Assembly (NCBI GenBank): GCA_017656295.1 | Contig: JACDOC010000021.1 | Span: 1-50,838 of the forward strand | Direction: 5' to 3' | Source: Bacillus sp. (in: firmicutes) | Lineage (GTDB): Bacteria > Bacillota > Bacilli > Bacillales > JACDOC01 | Length of the DNA stretch: 50,838 nt | Shown: positions 1 through 7,999 of the stretch, one piece after another | How positions within the stretch are numbered: the stretch's first letter is position 1 | Layout: the number at the start of each line of letters is the position of its first letter | Made by a program: the position numbers and the translations under genes | Notes under the pieces: model-generated | Seen by the model: the letters and a program-made list of their open reading frames with translations, nothing else | What the model was told of the DNA's origin: nothing | The model's database searches: none

Positions 1-42
1 TAAAAGAATGACGGGGTTGCGTGTCTTTTTTTTTGACCAAAA

Positions 43-594
43 TTGTATGAAAACCCCAACATTTATTATAGAGCCATTATTCGAAACATCACAAAAAATA
101 TCGAACTACAACAAGAACTGGAGTACAAAAGCACTCATGATAGTTTAACGGGATTGTATAATCGACAATACTTCGATAAATTGATGGATACATATAATGA
201 GAAGTTGGATCTTCCGATATCCTTAATAATTTGTGATTTAGATAACTTAAAACAAATGAATGATCAATTTGGCCATAAACGAGGAGACGATTTACTTTGC
301 CAAGCAGCTCAATTACTCGGAAATTTTACTTCAGAACATACAACGTTGTTTCGAATTGGCGGAGACGAATTTGTATTCCTTGTAGCGATGCCAGACGAAA
401 AAGAAGTCGAACATTTAGTCCAAAACATTGAACGTGAAATTGAGAAACATAATATGAATAATCCGCATTTACCAATTTACGTGTCCATAGGGTACGCCTA
501 TACAAACAGTTCGCGAGGTAAAATGGAACAACTGTATATCAAAGCAGATCACCATATGTATCAACAAAAATCGATGCGAAAATCACTTGTATAA
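43..594 (+). CDS. GGDEF domain protein, 5'-incomplete or decayed (probable diguanylate cyclase)
   Basis: A complete GGDEF domain is readable: the linker THDSLTGLYNR, then the signature RIGGDEF near residues 104-110, and a C-terminal SIGYA segment. Active family members make cyclic di-GMP from two GTP. No RxxD inhibitory site stands in the usual place just before GGDEF. The first residues (YYRAIIRNIT) resemble the end of a PAS domain, so the native protein was probably longer. In this frame there are stops at 1-3 and 34-36 around a T-run, and the first possible start (TTG at 43) has no ribosome binding site. Either the gene begins beyond the window and is broken, or this is a decayed remnant. 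The domain call is firm; the start and functionality are not. Confidence 0.7.
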   Translation: MYENPNIYYRAIIRNITKNIELQQELEYKSTHDSLTGLYNRQYFDKLMDTYNEKLDLPISLIICDLDNLKQMNDQFGHKRGDDLLCQAAQLLGNFTSEHTTLFRIGGDEFVFLVAMPDEKEVEHLVQNIEREIEKHNMNNPHLPIYVSIGYAYTNSSRGKMEQLYIKADHHMYQQKSMRKSLV

Positions 595-666
595 AAATGA
601 ATACAATCAACGACAAGTTTTTCATTATTTCTCGGGAAATCGACATACCTTATCGGGAAATTTGTC

Positions 667-1068
667 TTATTCGTCCAACAGGCGCTCTTTCATCTCTGGT
701 GTCATAAGCGAGCATTGGGGTGATGCCGAAAACCATTTGTGTCGGTTGTTTGCCACCCATCGATAAACAGCATCTCTTAATGGACGAGGAAAAAGAAATA
801 ACAAACCGCTTATTCTCCAACCCCCACCTAAATCAGTCAATAAACGAATCGCCCCGGACGAATGTGTGTAAGCATGCTCGTTTCGTATATATACGAACGT
901 ATCCATCTCATCGGTAGGAAGCCCATATGATTCTAAAAGTTGTACCCCCGTTGGTGATTGTAATGAAGCAAAATAAATGTCTTTTGTTCGATTGTGTCGA
1001 AAAACAAACTGTACAGTCCGATTACATAAGCCGCAATCTCCATCATACAGGACAATTTTTTTTACCAA
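667..1068 (-). CDS. DCC family thiol-disulfide oxidoreductase-like protein (DUF393, YuxK-like)
   Basis: About 133 residues with the family-defining N-terminal motif YDGDCGLCN, which gives the DCC family its name and contains a CxxC-like thiol pair, followed by the conserved FASLQS and SSGAI segments and a C-terminal region rich in Arg and Trp. Family members are predicted thioredoxin-fold thiol oxidoreductases; the substrate is unknown. An ATG lies at 1089, but a purine-rich AAAGGAGAGG sits six bases before a TTG at 1068, so the TTG is the more likely start and the ATG lies upstream of that site. The gene is convergent with the GGDEF gene and its 3' end is 72 bases from it. Confidence 0.8.
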   Translation of the reverse strand: MVKKIVLYDGDCGLCNRTVQFVFRHNRTKDIYFASLQSPTGVQLLESYGLPTDEMDTFVYIRNEHAYTHSSGAIRLLTDLGGGWRISGLLFLFPRPLRDAVYRWVANNRHKWFSASPQCSLMTPEMKERLLDE

Positions 1069-1137
1069 CAGGAACCTCTCCTTTTTCATTCATCATCGGG
1101 ATTATTATAACATAGGTAGGAACATCCCTTTTAACAG

Positions 1138-1175
1138 AAACCCACCGTTCCTTTTGGATAAGAAACGGTGGGTTT
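1138..1175 (-). terminator. Rho-independent terminator of the adenine deaminase gene
   Basis: Inverted repeat AAACCCACCGTT / AACGGTGGGTTT with a 14-base loop, beginning two bases after the adenine deaminase stop codon on the minus strand. The following T-rich stretch is short, so efficiency is uncertain. Confidence 0.75.
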
Positions 1176-1177
1176 GA

Positions 1178-2908
1178 TTATTGAACAGCTACAGAAATAT
1201 GTTGGAATGTCGTTACATCAAATAAGCCCATGTCGGTAATTTTTAATTCAGGAATCACAGGTAATGCTAAAAAGGACAGCGTTAATAATGGATTGAAATG
1301 AGTCGGTGCCCCAACAGCTTGAAGCGCTTGTTCCAATTGATAAAGCTCTTCAACGACTTGTTCTGCAGGATGTTTAGACATTAGTCCACCTATATGAAGT
1401 GGTAGCGTTCCGATGATTTTTCCGTTATCGGCGACCACGATGCCCCCTTGCATTCGTTCGATTTCTTGTATACACGTTAACATATCTTCATCGTTCGTTC
1501 CGACGGCAATTAAGTTATGGGAGTCGTGAGCAATCGTTGTGGCAATGGCCCCTCGTTGTAGCTTCATCCCTTTTACAATTCCAAGACCGATATTTCCTGT
1601 CCGGTGATGCCGTTCAATGACTGCTATTTTTAATTGATCTAGAGCAGTAGAAGGGACGAACAACCCATTTTTGACGGTGACGGATTCAATCCGCTTTTTC
1701 GTCATAATCGTATTCGGAATAATTTCCATGACATAAGCTTGATCGTTCACAGGAATTTGCAATTGTTCTTTTGTTATAGAAGGTAAATGAACAGATTGCG
1801 TAAGTTGCTCAGATAAAGTTCTGTCGTTCTGTTTCTCATGAAAACACGTTCCGTTTTGAGCGATGAGTTGTCCTTTGCGCCACACTTGGTAGATGGAAAT
1901 GGTTTCTAAGTCATTAAGAAGTAAAAGGTCCGCTTCATAGCCTGGTGCAACGGCCCCTTTTGTATAAAGACCAAAGCATTCGGCGGCGTTTAACGTAGCC
2001 ATTTGAATAGCTACTAAAGGATCGATTCCATGTTGGATGGCGAGTCTAATGCTATGGTCAATCGTCCCTTCTTCAATTAATTCGTCTAAATGTTTATCGT
2101 CAGTGCAAAATAGAAGACGGCGTGCCGTTTGTTCGTTGATGATAGAAATTAATGCAGGTAAATCTTTGGCTCCTGACCCTTGGCGAATCATAACGTAAAA
2201 ACCCAAGCGTAACCGGTCTAATGCCTCCTCTGCAGTTACAGCCTCATGGTCATTTCGAATGCCTGCTGTGCGATATACATTCAGTGCTTCTATATTCAAA
2301 CCTGCGGCATGTCCATCGATTTGATTCGTAACGTTTTGCGTCATCGTTAATTTGTCGAGCATCTGTTTCTCGCCTGTTAAAACCGCTGGATAATCCATGA
2401 CTTCCGCTAATCCTAAAACGGAAGGGTGTGAGAAAAATGGGGCTAAATCGTCTGCTAATAGAGTGGCTCCTGCATGTTCAAACGACGTCGCCGGGACACA
2501 AGAAGGAAGCATAAACCGTAAATCAATCGGTGCTTCTTTGGCATCATCCAGCATAAATTGAATGCCTTCTTTTCCAGCCACATTTGCAATTTCGTGTGGG
2601 TCACAAATAGCCGTTGTGACGCCATGAGGTGCTAACATTCTAGCAAACTCTTGCGGTGTCACTAATGAAGATTCGATATGAATATGTCCATCAATAAAAC
2701 CAGGGCAGATGTAGCGTCCTTCAGCATCGACCATCTTTTTCCCTTCGTAAGAACCAATGCCGACAATTTTTCCTTTATAAATGGCCACATCACCTGACAT
2801 TATTTCACGAGTGAAAACATTCACAATCTTTCCGTTTTTAATCACGACGTCAGCTAATTTCCGTTTTGCACTAACATCGATCATTTCTTTAAGCAATTGT
2901 TGATTCAT
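1178..2908 (-). CDS. ade: Adenine deaminase
   Basis: A 576-residue amidohydrolase-superfamily protein of the usual adenine deaminase length. It converts adenine to hypoxanthine and ammonia in purine salvage. The metal-binding motif GFIDGHIHIESS lies near residues 70-80, CDPHEIANVAG follows, and FCTDDKH and the C-terminal region with LPLHIGGLMS match the family. The second ATG (2908) is preferred over the one at 2914 because the AAGGAGGAGG site is seven bases away from it. The gene stands alone, transcribed leftward from a promoter near 3103-3131 through a purine riboswitch and terminator, and ends at a terminator. This implies control by intracellular purine bases. Nothing in the reading frame looks damaged. 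Confidence 0.95.
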   Translation of the reverse strand: MNQQLLKEMIDVSAKRKLADVVIKNGKIVNVFTREIMSGDVAIYKGKIVGIGSYEGKKMVDAEGRYICPGFIDGHIHIESSLVTPQEFARMLAPHGVTTAICDPHEIANVAGKEGIQFMLDDAKEAPIDLRFMLPSCVPATSFEHAGATLLADDLAPFFSHPSVLGLAEVMDYPAVLTGEKQMLDKLTMTQNVTNQIDGHAAGLNIEALNVYRTAGIRNDHEAVTAEEALDRLRLGFYVMIRQGSGAKDLPALISIINEQTARRLLFCTDDKHLDELIEEGTIDHSIRLAIQHGIDPLVAIQMATLNAAECFGLYTKGAVAPGYEADLLLLNDLETISIYQVWRKGQLIAQNGTCFHEKQNDRTLSEQLTQSVHLPSITKEQLQIPVNDQAYVMEIIPNTIMTKKRIESVTVKNGLFVPSTALDQLKIAVIERHHRTGNIGLGIVKGMKLQRGAIATTIAHDSHNLIAVGTNDEDMLTCIQEIERMQGGIVVADNGKIIGTLPLHIGGLMSKHPAEQVVEELYQLEQALQAVGAPTHFNPLLTLSFLALPVIPELKITDMGLFDVTTFQHISVAVQ

Positions 2909-2927
2909 GAACATTCCTCCTCCTTAT

Positions 2928-2957
2928 AAAAAAAGACCCTAGGACCTTCCTAGAGTT
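2928..2957 (-). terminator. Riboswitch-controlled intrinsic terminator before ade
   Basis: On the minus strand the leader reads CTCTAGGA, a three-base loop, TCCTAGGG, then a run of seven T. It lies between the purine aptamer and the ade ribosome binding site, the standard position of an expression platform. Aptamer followed by terminator suggests ligand binding shuts the gene off. Confidence 0.8.
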
Positions 2958-3011
2958 TGACAATAAGGAGTGGTATGCAAAAAAGGCACAATGTCCCTAT
3001 ATTACAAACCA

Positions 3012-3082
3012 CCCCCGTAGTCAAACGATTTACGGTCGTTTGGTAGAGACTTTTGGGCCATATTCCCAAAATTATACGAGGG
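3012..3082 (-). promoter_or_regulatory. Purine riboswitch aptamer, guanine/hypoxanthine class
   Basis: Read on the minus strand, the segment contains the diagnostic order: GTATAAT, a P2 stem UUUGGG/CCCAAA around the AAUAUGG loop, UCUCUACC (J2/3), a P3 stem AAACG/CGUUU around the ACCGUAAAU loop, then GACUACG (J3/1 and P1). Loops L2 and L3 carry the bases that form the kissing interaction in the xpt and pbuE riboswitches. The base that pairs with the ligand (position 74 in xpt numbering) is C, as in guanine/hypoxanthine aptamers; adenine aptamers have U. The aptamer precedes the ade terminator by about 55 bases. Confidence 0.93.
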
Positions 3083-3102
3083 AAAAAGATATATTGTGTT
3101 TT

Positions 3103-3131
3103 AGTTTAATCAAAAGTACAAACTTTGACAA
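3103..3131 (-). promoter_or_regulatory. Sigma-A-type promoter for the riboswitch-ade transcript
   Basis: Minus strand: -35 TTGTCA and -10 TAAACT separated by 17 bases, ending 20 bases before the aptamer. The position fits transcription of the whole leader. Confidence 0.6.
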
Positions 3132-3146
3132 GAGAAAAATAAACGT

Positions 3147-3314
3147 AAAGTGCAAGCCAATTGGCCGAAAGTGCAAGCCAATTGGCCGAAAGTGCAAGCT
3201 CATCGGCGGAAAGTGCAAGCCCATCGGTGGAAAGTGCAAGCCCATCGGTGGAAAGTGCAAGCCCATCGGCGGAAAGTGCAAGCCCTCCGACTGAAACTGC
3301 AAGCCACCAGTCAA
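3147..3314. repeat. Eight-unit 21-bp tandem repeat
   Basis: Eight consecutive 21-bp units start at 3147, 3168, 3189, 3210, 3231, 3252, 3273 and 3294. Each begins AAAGTGCAAGC and continues with a variable half such as CCATCGGTGG or CAATTGGCCG. Units 4 and 5 are identical; the outer units diverge. Because the period is a multiple of three, several frames stay open on both strands, but none has a convincing ribosome binding site, so I treat the array as non-coding. It lies directly upstream of the ade promoter and downstream of sqhC. The remaining bases to 3482 show no further feature I can support. Confidence 0.9.
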
Positions 3315-3482
3315 AACAGCAATCGAACCAGCCGAAACCGCCTACCACAGTCATTTCACAACATACCGTATAGCGAAAAACGTAACCTAAATACGAAATT
3401 ATAAACCCTTATCCATTCAATCTGAATTCAGGCATACCACCTGTTCATCTATTTTCCCCATATGACGTCCGGGCAGAACATT

Positions 3483-5330
3483 TTAAGCATTCTTATTCCG
3501 ATTTCGTTCGTAATGTGCCAACGTTAAGAGAGGCCATACGTAACGATAGCTATGATAATGAATATAAAAGCCTCCAGGGAGAGCAGCGCCTGTTGGATAC
3601 TTCGTGCGCCAATCGTTAACGTGATTTAAATTGATTAATGCTTTTATCCCGTGTTGAATCGCACGGTCGTTTATATCGAGGCATGTTAATAAGGCATCAA
3701 GTGCCCAAGCGGTTTGAGATGGGGTGCTTACACCGAGAGGGCAGAACTGCTTTTTATGATCGCTTCGGCACGATTCGCCCCAGCCACCGTCTTCGTTTTG
3801 AATCGATAATAGCCACCGAACACCCCGTTGAATGGCAGTATGACTGCCGGGAACTCCAGCAGCCCGCAATCCTTTTAAAGCAGCCCACGTTCCGTAAATG
3901 TAACAAATACCCCAGCGCCCGTACCACGAGCCGTTCCGTTCTTGATGTTGCAGCAACCAACGCACAGCCGATTTCACCGAACGATGTTGAAGCGTCTTTT
4001 TCCGATATGTGCAAAGAAAACTAAGGACACGACCGGTTAAATCGGCCGTTGATGGATCTGAAAACCCATATTTGGCTCCATCATACGGAAGTAACGTTAC
4101 CCATTCGGAGTCGGTATTTTTATTAAACGCACTAAATCCACCATCATCGTTTTGCATCGACTCTAACCAATGAGCACCTCGTAACCAGGCATCTCGATAA
4201 TTCGCATCCGTTTGATATGGATACAACGCAGTTAAGGCAGCCACCGAATCATCGTTATCTGGATTGATGGTATTACTATCAGAAAATCCCCAACCACCAG
4301 GACGAACGTCTGGATTTCGATCCACCCAATCCCCATATTTTGTCTGTTGATGCAGTAAAAGATATCGGGCGGCACGTCGTAACGAATCGTGCCAAGGGGA
4401 GACACCGGCTTGTTGATAGGCTGTGCTCATTAAAGCTGTATCCCATACCGTTGAGGTCGAGTTTTGAACGTGGATTGTTTCGTCGGGGTTACATATAAAT
4501 TCAATCAGTCCGTCAACAGCTTTTACAATCACCGGATTGTCTTTGGAATATCCAAGAGCAAGCAGGGCGTACACCATAAAAAACGTTGCACTGAAATAAC
4601 TATACAGCGTTCCGTCGGGCTCAATACGTTGTAGCAAATATTGTTCCGCCGTTTTTAATGCTTTTTGGTGTAGTTCAGAAGGTAGGAGTAAAAGATGAGA
4701 TACTGCTTGTTCGAAGAAATCTATTACTTCATCAAAGGACCGAAAAGTGGTAGAACCAAGAATGGGACGAATGTTAGGTGTTTCGTTTGTTGTTATCGAA
4801 AAATGTTGATTCGCGCAAACGAGAATGGGTGCTATATGAACACGGGCAGAACTGACTAAATCCTGAAATTGAAACGGAGACCAGTCTGGTAAAAGCAACA
4901 CTTCTATCGGAACGGTCCACTCTTTGGACCAATCGTACTGTCCATTCATGGCAAGCATCACTTTTGTTAACGAGTGGGCTTGATTAATTCCTCCTTCTTT
5001 ACGAATAAATTGCTCGGCTAAGCGAAGCTTCGGGTGAGAAGGAGATATCCCCGCATAGCGGAGCGCAAAATAAGCCTCAATTGTTGCGGACACATTTCCT
5101 TCTCCTTCATCGTCATACCACTTCCAAGTTCCATCTTCCGTTTGTTTTTTCCATAACCGGTCTACGAGCTGCTCAATCAGTCCATCATACGGGTATTCTA
5201 GCATCCGTAATAATATTATCGTATACGCGTCTGTTAAAATACCATTTTCAAAGCAGAAGCGAAACGAACCGTCGTCTGCCTGATAAGGTAATGTTTGTTG
5301 GATAATTCTCTGTATTTCTTCCGTACTCAA
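3483..5330 (-). CDS. sqhC: Sporulenol synthase / squalene-hopene cyclase family
   Basis: A 615-residue terpene cyclase of the squalene-hopene cyclase family, close in length to the B. subtilis enzyme (~630). In Bacillus this enzyme cyclises tetraprenyl-beta-curcumene to sporulenol, a spore membrane-associated triterpenoid; some relatives also act on squalene. The catalytic DxDD motif is present as DNDDSVAAL near residue 370, and several QW repeats (for example QNDDGGFSAF, QERNGSWYGRW, QNEDGGWGES) are visible. The best start is TTG at 5330, six bases after GGAGGG; the upstream ATG at 5345 overlaps that site and has only AAAGG directly against it. The gene is monocistronic. Substrate preference cannot be read from sequence alone. 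Confidence 0.93.
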   Translation of the reverse strand: MSTEEIQRIIQQTLPYQADDGSFRFCFENGILTDAYTIILLRMLEYPYDGLIEQLVDRLWKKQTEDGTWKWYDDEGEGNVSATIEAYFALRYAGISPSHPKLRLAEQFIRKEGGINQAHSLTKVMLAMNGQYDWSKEWTVPIEVLLLPDWSPFQFQDLVSSARVHIAPILVCANQHFSITTNETPNIRPILGSTTFRSFDEVIDFFEQAVSHLLLLPSELHQKALKTAEQYLLQRIEPDGTLYSYFSATFFMVYALLALGYSKDNPVIVKAVDGLIEFICNPDETIHVQNSTSTVWDTALMSTAYQQAGVSPWHDSLRRAARYLLLHQQTKYGDWVDRNPDVRPGGWGFSDSNTINPDNDDSVAALTALYPYQTDANYRDAWLRGAHWLESMQNDDGGFSAFNKNTDSEWVTLLPYDGAKYGFSDPSTADLTGRVLSFLCTYRKKTLQHRSVKSAVRWLLQHQERNGSWYGRWGICYIYGTWAALKGLRAAGVPGSHTAIQRGVRWLLSIQNEDGGWGESCRSDHKKQFCPLGVSTPSQTAWALDALLTCLDINDRAIQHGIKALINLNHVNDWRTKYPTGAALPGGFYIHYHSYRYVWPLLTLAHYERNRNKNA

Positions 5331-5586
5331 ATTGAAGCCCTCCATCCTTTGAGGTAGTATCTGTTAACACCATATTCCAAAGGAAGGGGCATTATATCCA
5401 ACTCTGGTACTTCCATAGAAGAAATTCGTTATTGAGAAAAGGGCATAAACTAAAAAGACCGTCATTGCTATTATTTGGAGCTATCGAGGAATGAAAAGGC
5501 AATTGAACATAGTTCGCTGGAAAAAAATGATATAATGAATAAAAGAATACTTCCAACAAAAGGAATTGAAACAAAATAGGGTTGTA

Positions 5587-5715
5587 ATGGATACGATGCA
5601 CATGTTTTTTATGGCGATACTGAGTAGTTTTATCGGTGAACACGTAATCAATCGTGTTATAGCCGCCATAAATCGTATGTACAAATTAATCTTTAACTTC
5701 AAAGGAAGCTGTTAA
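5587..5715 (+). CDS. Possible small membrane protein, 42 residues
   Basis: An ATG-initiated frame encodes a 42-residue peptide with one hydrophobic stretch (MFFMAILSSFIG near the N-terminus, then VINRVIAAINRMY) and a basic C-terminus. A TATAAT sequence lies about 55 bases upstream. Only a weak ATAGGG precedes the start, and no terminator follows. It fills part of the 497-base gap between sqhC and the HAD gene; I see nothing else in that gap except an ATTATA (minus-strand TATAAT) at 5391-5396 that may serve sqhC. Confidence 0.3.
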   Translation: MDTMHMFFMAILSSFIGEHVINRVIAAINRMYKLIFNFKGSC

Positions 5716-5827
5716 CTACCATATACCAATACCTCTTCTTTGTTTACCCCAACAAAATTTTTATGAACCTCAATTGCGTTATTTATATGCATTAATCTGA
5801 TTTATATTGGTAGAAAGGATGAAATTG

Positions 5828-6493
5828 ATGAAAGTAGATGCGCTTGTTTTTGATCTGTACGGAACGCTTTTTGATGTATTTTCGGTAACGGAAACGTGTC
5901 GGTCTTTGTTTGGGGAGAAAGGTCCAAAAGTGAGTGAACGTTGGAGACAGAAGCAGCTTGAATATGCTTTTTTACGACAGGTAATGAAAAACTATGTGCC
6001 ATTTGATGTCATTACAAAACAAGCGTTACGCTATGCGTGTCGGTTCGAGCAGGTGGAGTTAACACCAGAAGCAGAAAAGGAGCTCCTCAATCAATACGAA
6101 CGATTAACACCGTTTCCAGAAGTCAAGGAAACGTTAACCGCCCTTTCCAACAAAACTCGGGCCATTTTTTCAAATGGACCTGCATCGATGCTAACTCCAT
6201 TATTAGCTCATGCTGGGTTTGAAGTATATTTTGATGAAGTTATTAGCGTAGATGAAATTAAGCAGTACAAACCGTCACCAATGGTGTATCAGCATGTTGT
6301 CCATCGGTTAGGGGTTGGAAGAGAACACATCTTGTTTATGTCCGCAAATGCGTGGGATATTGCCGGAGCGAAAAACTTCGGCTTTCAAACGGTGTGGGTA
6401 AATCGCGCAGGACTGCCTTTTGATGAACTTGATGTGGAACCAGATTACGTGGTTGATGACCTTTCTAGCTTACCGACATTGTTAAGAAAGTGA
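5828..6493 (+). CDS. HAD superfamily hydrolase, haloacid dehalogenase type II-like
   Basis: A 221-residue HAD fold protein. Motif I is FDLYGTLFDV with the nucleophilic Asp near residue 9 and, typical for type II haloacid dehalogenases, Tyr-Gly-Thr-Leu after it. Motif II is IFSNGP with Ser-Asn, the Lys of motif III is in QYKPSPMVY, and motif IV is represented by MSANAWDIAGAKNFG. This combination matches L-2-haloacid dehalogenases, but many bacterial members are general phosphatases. The start at 5828 is chosen because AAAGGAT lies eight bases upstream; in-frame ATG 5819 and TTG 5807 lack this. The next gene begins at or just beyond the stop codon, so the two are probably co-transcribed. Confidence 0.88.
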   Translation: MKVDALVFDLYGTLFDVFSVTETCRSLFGEKGPKVSERWRQKQLEYAFLRQVMKNYVPFDVITKQALRYACRFEQVELTPEAEKELLNQYERLTPFPEVKETLTALSNKTRAIFSNGPASMLTPLLAHAGFEVYFDEVISVDEIKQYKPSPMVYQHVVHRLGVGREHILFMSANAWDIAGAKNFGFQTVWVNRAGLPFDELDVEPDYVVDDLSSLPTLLRK

Positions 6494-6504
6494 GAGAAAG
6501 ATCA

Positions 6505-7023
6505 ATGTTACGAAGATTTCAATTGTTCTTTGTGGGAAGTATGCTTTTTTTTGTCGCAAGTTGTTCCGAACAGGATGTATCTTCTTTACAACTGAAGCCT
6601 TATACGTTTGAAGAGAATGAATTTCGAATTTTAAGTGTAACCCACTTAAATGCAACCGGCTATATCTTACAAGGAAACCTTCATTCCAATGTCGGAATTT
6701 TATACGAAATTGAAGAATATATCGACGGTGAACTCGTTGATACGATGAAATTTATGGACTATGGAGCAGAAGATAATTTGAAGTTCCTTCTGCTTTTTGG
6801 AGATCGAGACCTAGACAACGAGGATGCTCTTGAAATTTCTGTTGGGGGGATAGGTAGATCTTCTTCATATAAAGTCGAACTCATTCCGAATTATCTTGAA
6901 ATGGGACGGGTAACTAGTACTCTAATTGGTGAAACTATCATTCTTGAAAGAGAGGTTCCCGTGTATCAAGTCCATTGTACTAACCGAAATGGGAAAGAGC
7001 TACGAGTTTGGGTTTACCAATGA
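6505..7023 (+). CDS. Putative lipoprotein of unknown function, possibly frameshifted at its 3' end
   Basis: The N-terminus has basic residues, a hydrophobic segment and a lipobox FVASC at about residues 15-19 of the ATG form, so it is predicted to be an exported lipoprotein. The rest is acidic and shows no family I recognise. A GTG at 6490 overlaps the stop of the HAD gene and is an alternative start. The frame stops at 7023, but from about 7000 a second frame runs to 7120 with normal-looking codon use (for example GFTNDNIVELIKKN). A single-base indel near the GGGAAAG at 6991-6997 would join the two into a roughly 205-residue protein. Function unknown. Confidence 0.65.
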   Translation: MLRRFQLFFVGSMLFFVASCSEQDVSSLQLKPYTFEENEFRILSVTHLNATGYILQGNLHSNVGILYEIEEYIDGELVDTMKFMDYGAEDNLKFLLLFGDRDLDNEDALEISVGGIGRSSSYKVELIPNYLEMGRVTSTLIGETIILEREVPVYQVHCTNRNGKELRVWVYQ

Positions 7024-7210
7024 TAACATTGTCGAATTAATAAAGAAGAATAAATTCCCACAGGCGTTTCTTTATAAACTCACGTTAATGGATAAAGAAA
7101 TACTACATGAAAGATTTTAAGTAGATGCAGACAATGAACATGGGATTTCGCACATATCTTTTTCCTTTGAATAAGGTAAAGGGAAGGAAAAAAGAAGAGA
7201 GGGAATGCCC

Positions 7211-7660
7211 ATGTATCATCGTCAGTTTAATCCATTAGATTATTTTCTTGGTCAATTGGGACAGCCAAGTTATCCACCATATGATCAAACAGGATACGGT
7301 GGTTATCCGACGACTCCACCATCTGGAGCGGGGCAACAACCAGGATTTGGCCCACCACCTAGTTTAGTTCCTTTTCCTGGAGGGGGACAACAGCAAGGAT
7401 TTGGAGGCCCACCAAGTTCACCACCGCCGTCGTTTACCCCTCAAGTGCAAGAAGGACCAAGTTTACAAGCCGTTGACCCAGGTGCCTTTTACGGATGTTT
7501 AAACAAATACACCTATGTCACCTTAACTAATTTAAGGTCGTTTTGGTTTTACCCAACGTATATCGGCCGAACCTCAGTGGCCGGTTGGAGATGGTATGGA
7601 TCTTACTGGGGTTACTACGGAATGGATACGAGACGAATTCGGTCGTTTCAATGTTTTTAA
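7211..7660 (+). CDS. Pro/Gly/Gln-rich small protein with conserved-looking aromatic C-terminus
   Basis: About 149 residues. Residues 1-95 are low complexity, dominated by Pro, Gly, Gln and Tyr (PPSGAGQQPGFGPPP and similar). The C-terminal ~55 residues are different: rich in Tyr, Trp and Phe, with two Cys, ending FQCF. Such composition is common among Bacillus spore-surface and envelope proteins, but I do not recognise the family. The start at 7211 is preferred because GAGAGGG stands seven bases upstream; an ATG at 7205 is too close to it. It is followed by a terminator, so it ends a transcription unit. Confidence 0.75.
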   Translation: MYHRQFNPLDYFLGQLGQPSYPPYDQTGYGGYPTTPPSGAGQQPGFGPPPSLVPFPGGGQQQGFGGPPSSPPPSFTPQVQEGPSLQAVDPGAFYGCLNKYTYVTLTNLRSFWFYPTYIGRTSVAGWRWYGSYWGYYGMDTRRIRSFQCF

Positions 7661-7678
7661 AAATGTATTAACGGGACG

Positions 7679-7719
7679 AATAGAGGCTTCCGGTTGGTTG
7701 AGTAAGGAAGCTTCTATTT
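7679..7719 (+). terminator. Probable rho-independent terminator
   Basis: Inverted repeat AATAGAGGCTTCC / GGAAGCTTCTATT around a 14-base loop, starting 19 bases after the stop of the Pro/Gly-rich gene. The T-tract is short. Confidence 0.55.
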
Positions 7720-7834
7720 GTGCTAGTTCAGGTTAACTTTTTACGTTAGTGAATATTTTTATGAAACTTTTGACGTTCGTTTTCGTATACATAGATACAT
7801 CCTTGTAGAGGGGAATGTAGGAGAGTGGTAGTAA

Positions 7835-7999
7835 TTGGATTCGTATCAGCAAAAATTAATGCAGTTAGTTCAGAAGTTCTCCCAGGTAGGCGTTAAAATT
7901 TCCAAGACAAAATCAAGATTAGATGTCATTAAAAGTATCAAAACATGGACCACCTTACCATCATCCCTAAAGCACGATTTTTATAGTAAGGGACACTAG
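7835..7999 (+). CDS. Small hypothetical protein, 54 residues
   Basis: A TTG-initiated frame of 54 codons encodes a basic, soluble peptide (MDSYQQKLMQLVQKF, then VKISKTKSRLDVIKSIKTW). GGAGAGTGG lies upstream of the TTG, and a strong terminator begins at the stop codon, giving a tight gene-plus-terminator unit. The peptide is below the usual length cut-off and could be missed by gene callers. I do not recognise the family, so no function is proposed. Confidence 0.55.
   Translation: MDSYQQKLMQLVQKFSQVGVKISKTKSRLDVIKSIKTWTTLPSSLKHDFYSKGH

Noticed and set aside
3147-3314. CRISPR array.
   Set aside because: The 21-bp units are contiguous without unique spacers, and no cas gene is in the window; the GTAA array also lacks constant repeats.
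3040-3404. Several open frames on both strands across the 21-bp repeat.
   Set aside because: The period is a multiple of three so frames stay open by chance; no start with a ribosome binding site and no consistent protein character.
5392-5702. Minus-strand frames of 73-83 codons between sqhC and the HAD gene.
   Set aside because: No ribosome binding site, Phe/His/Ile-rich random-looking products, and they oppose a more plausible short plus-strand frame.
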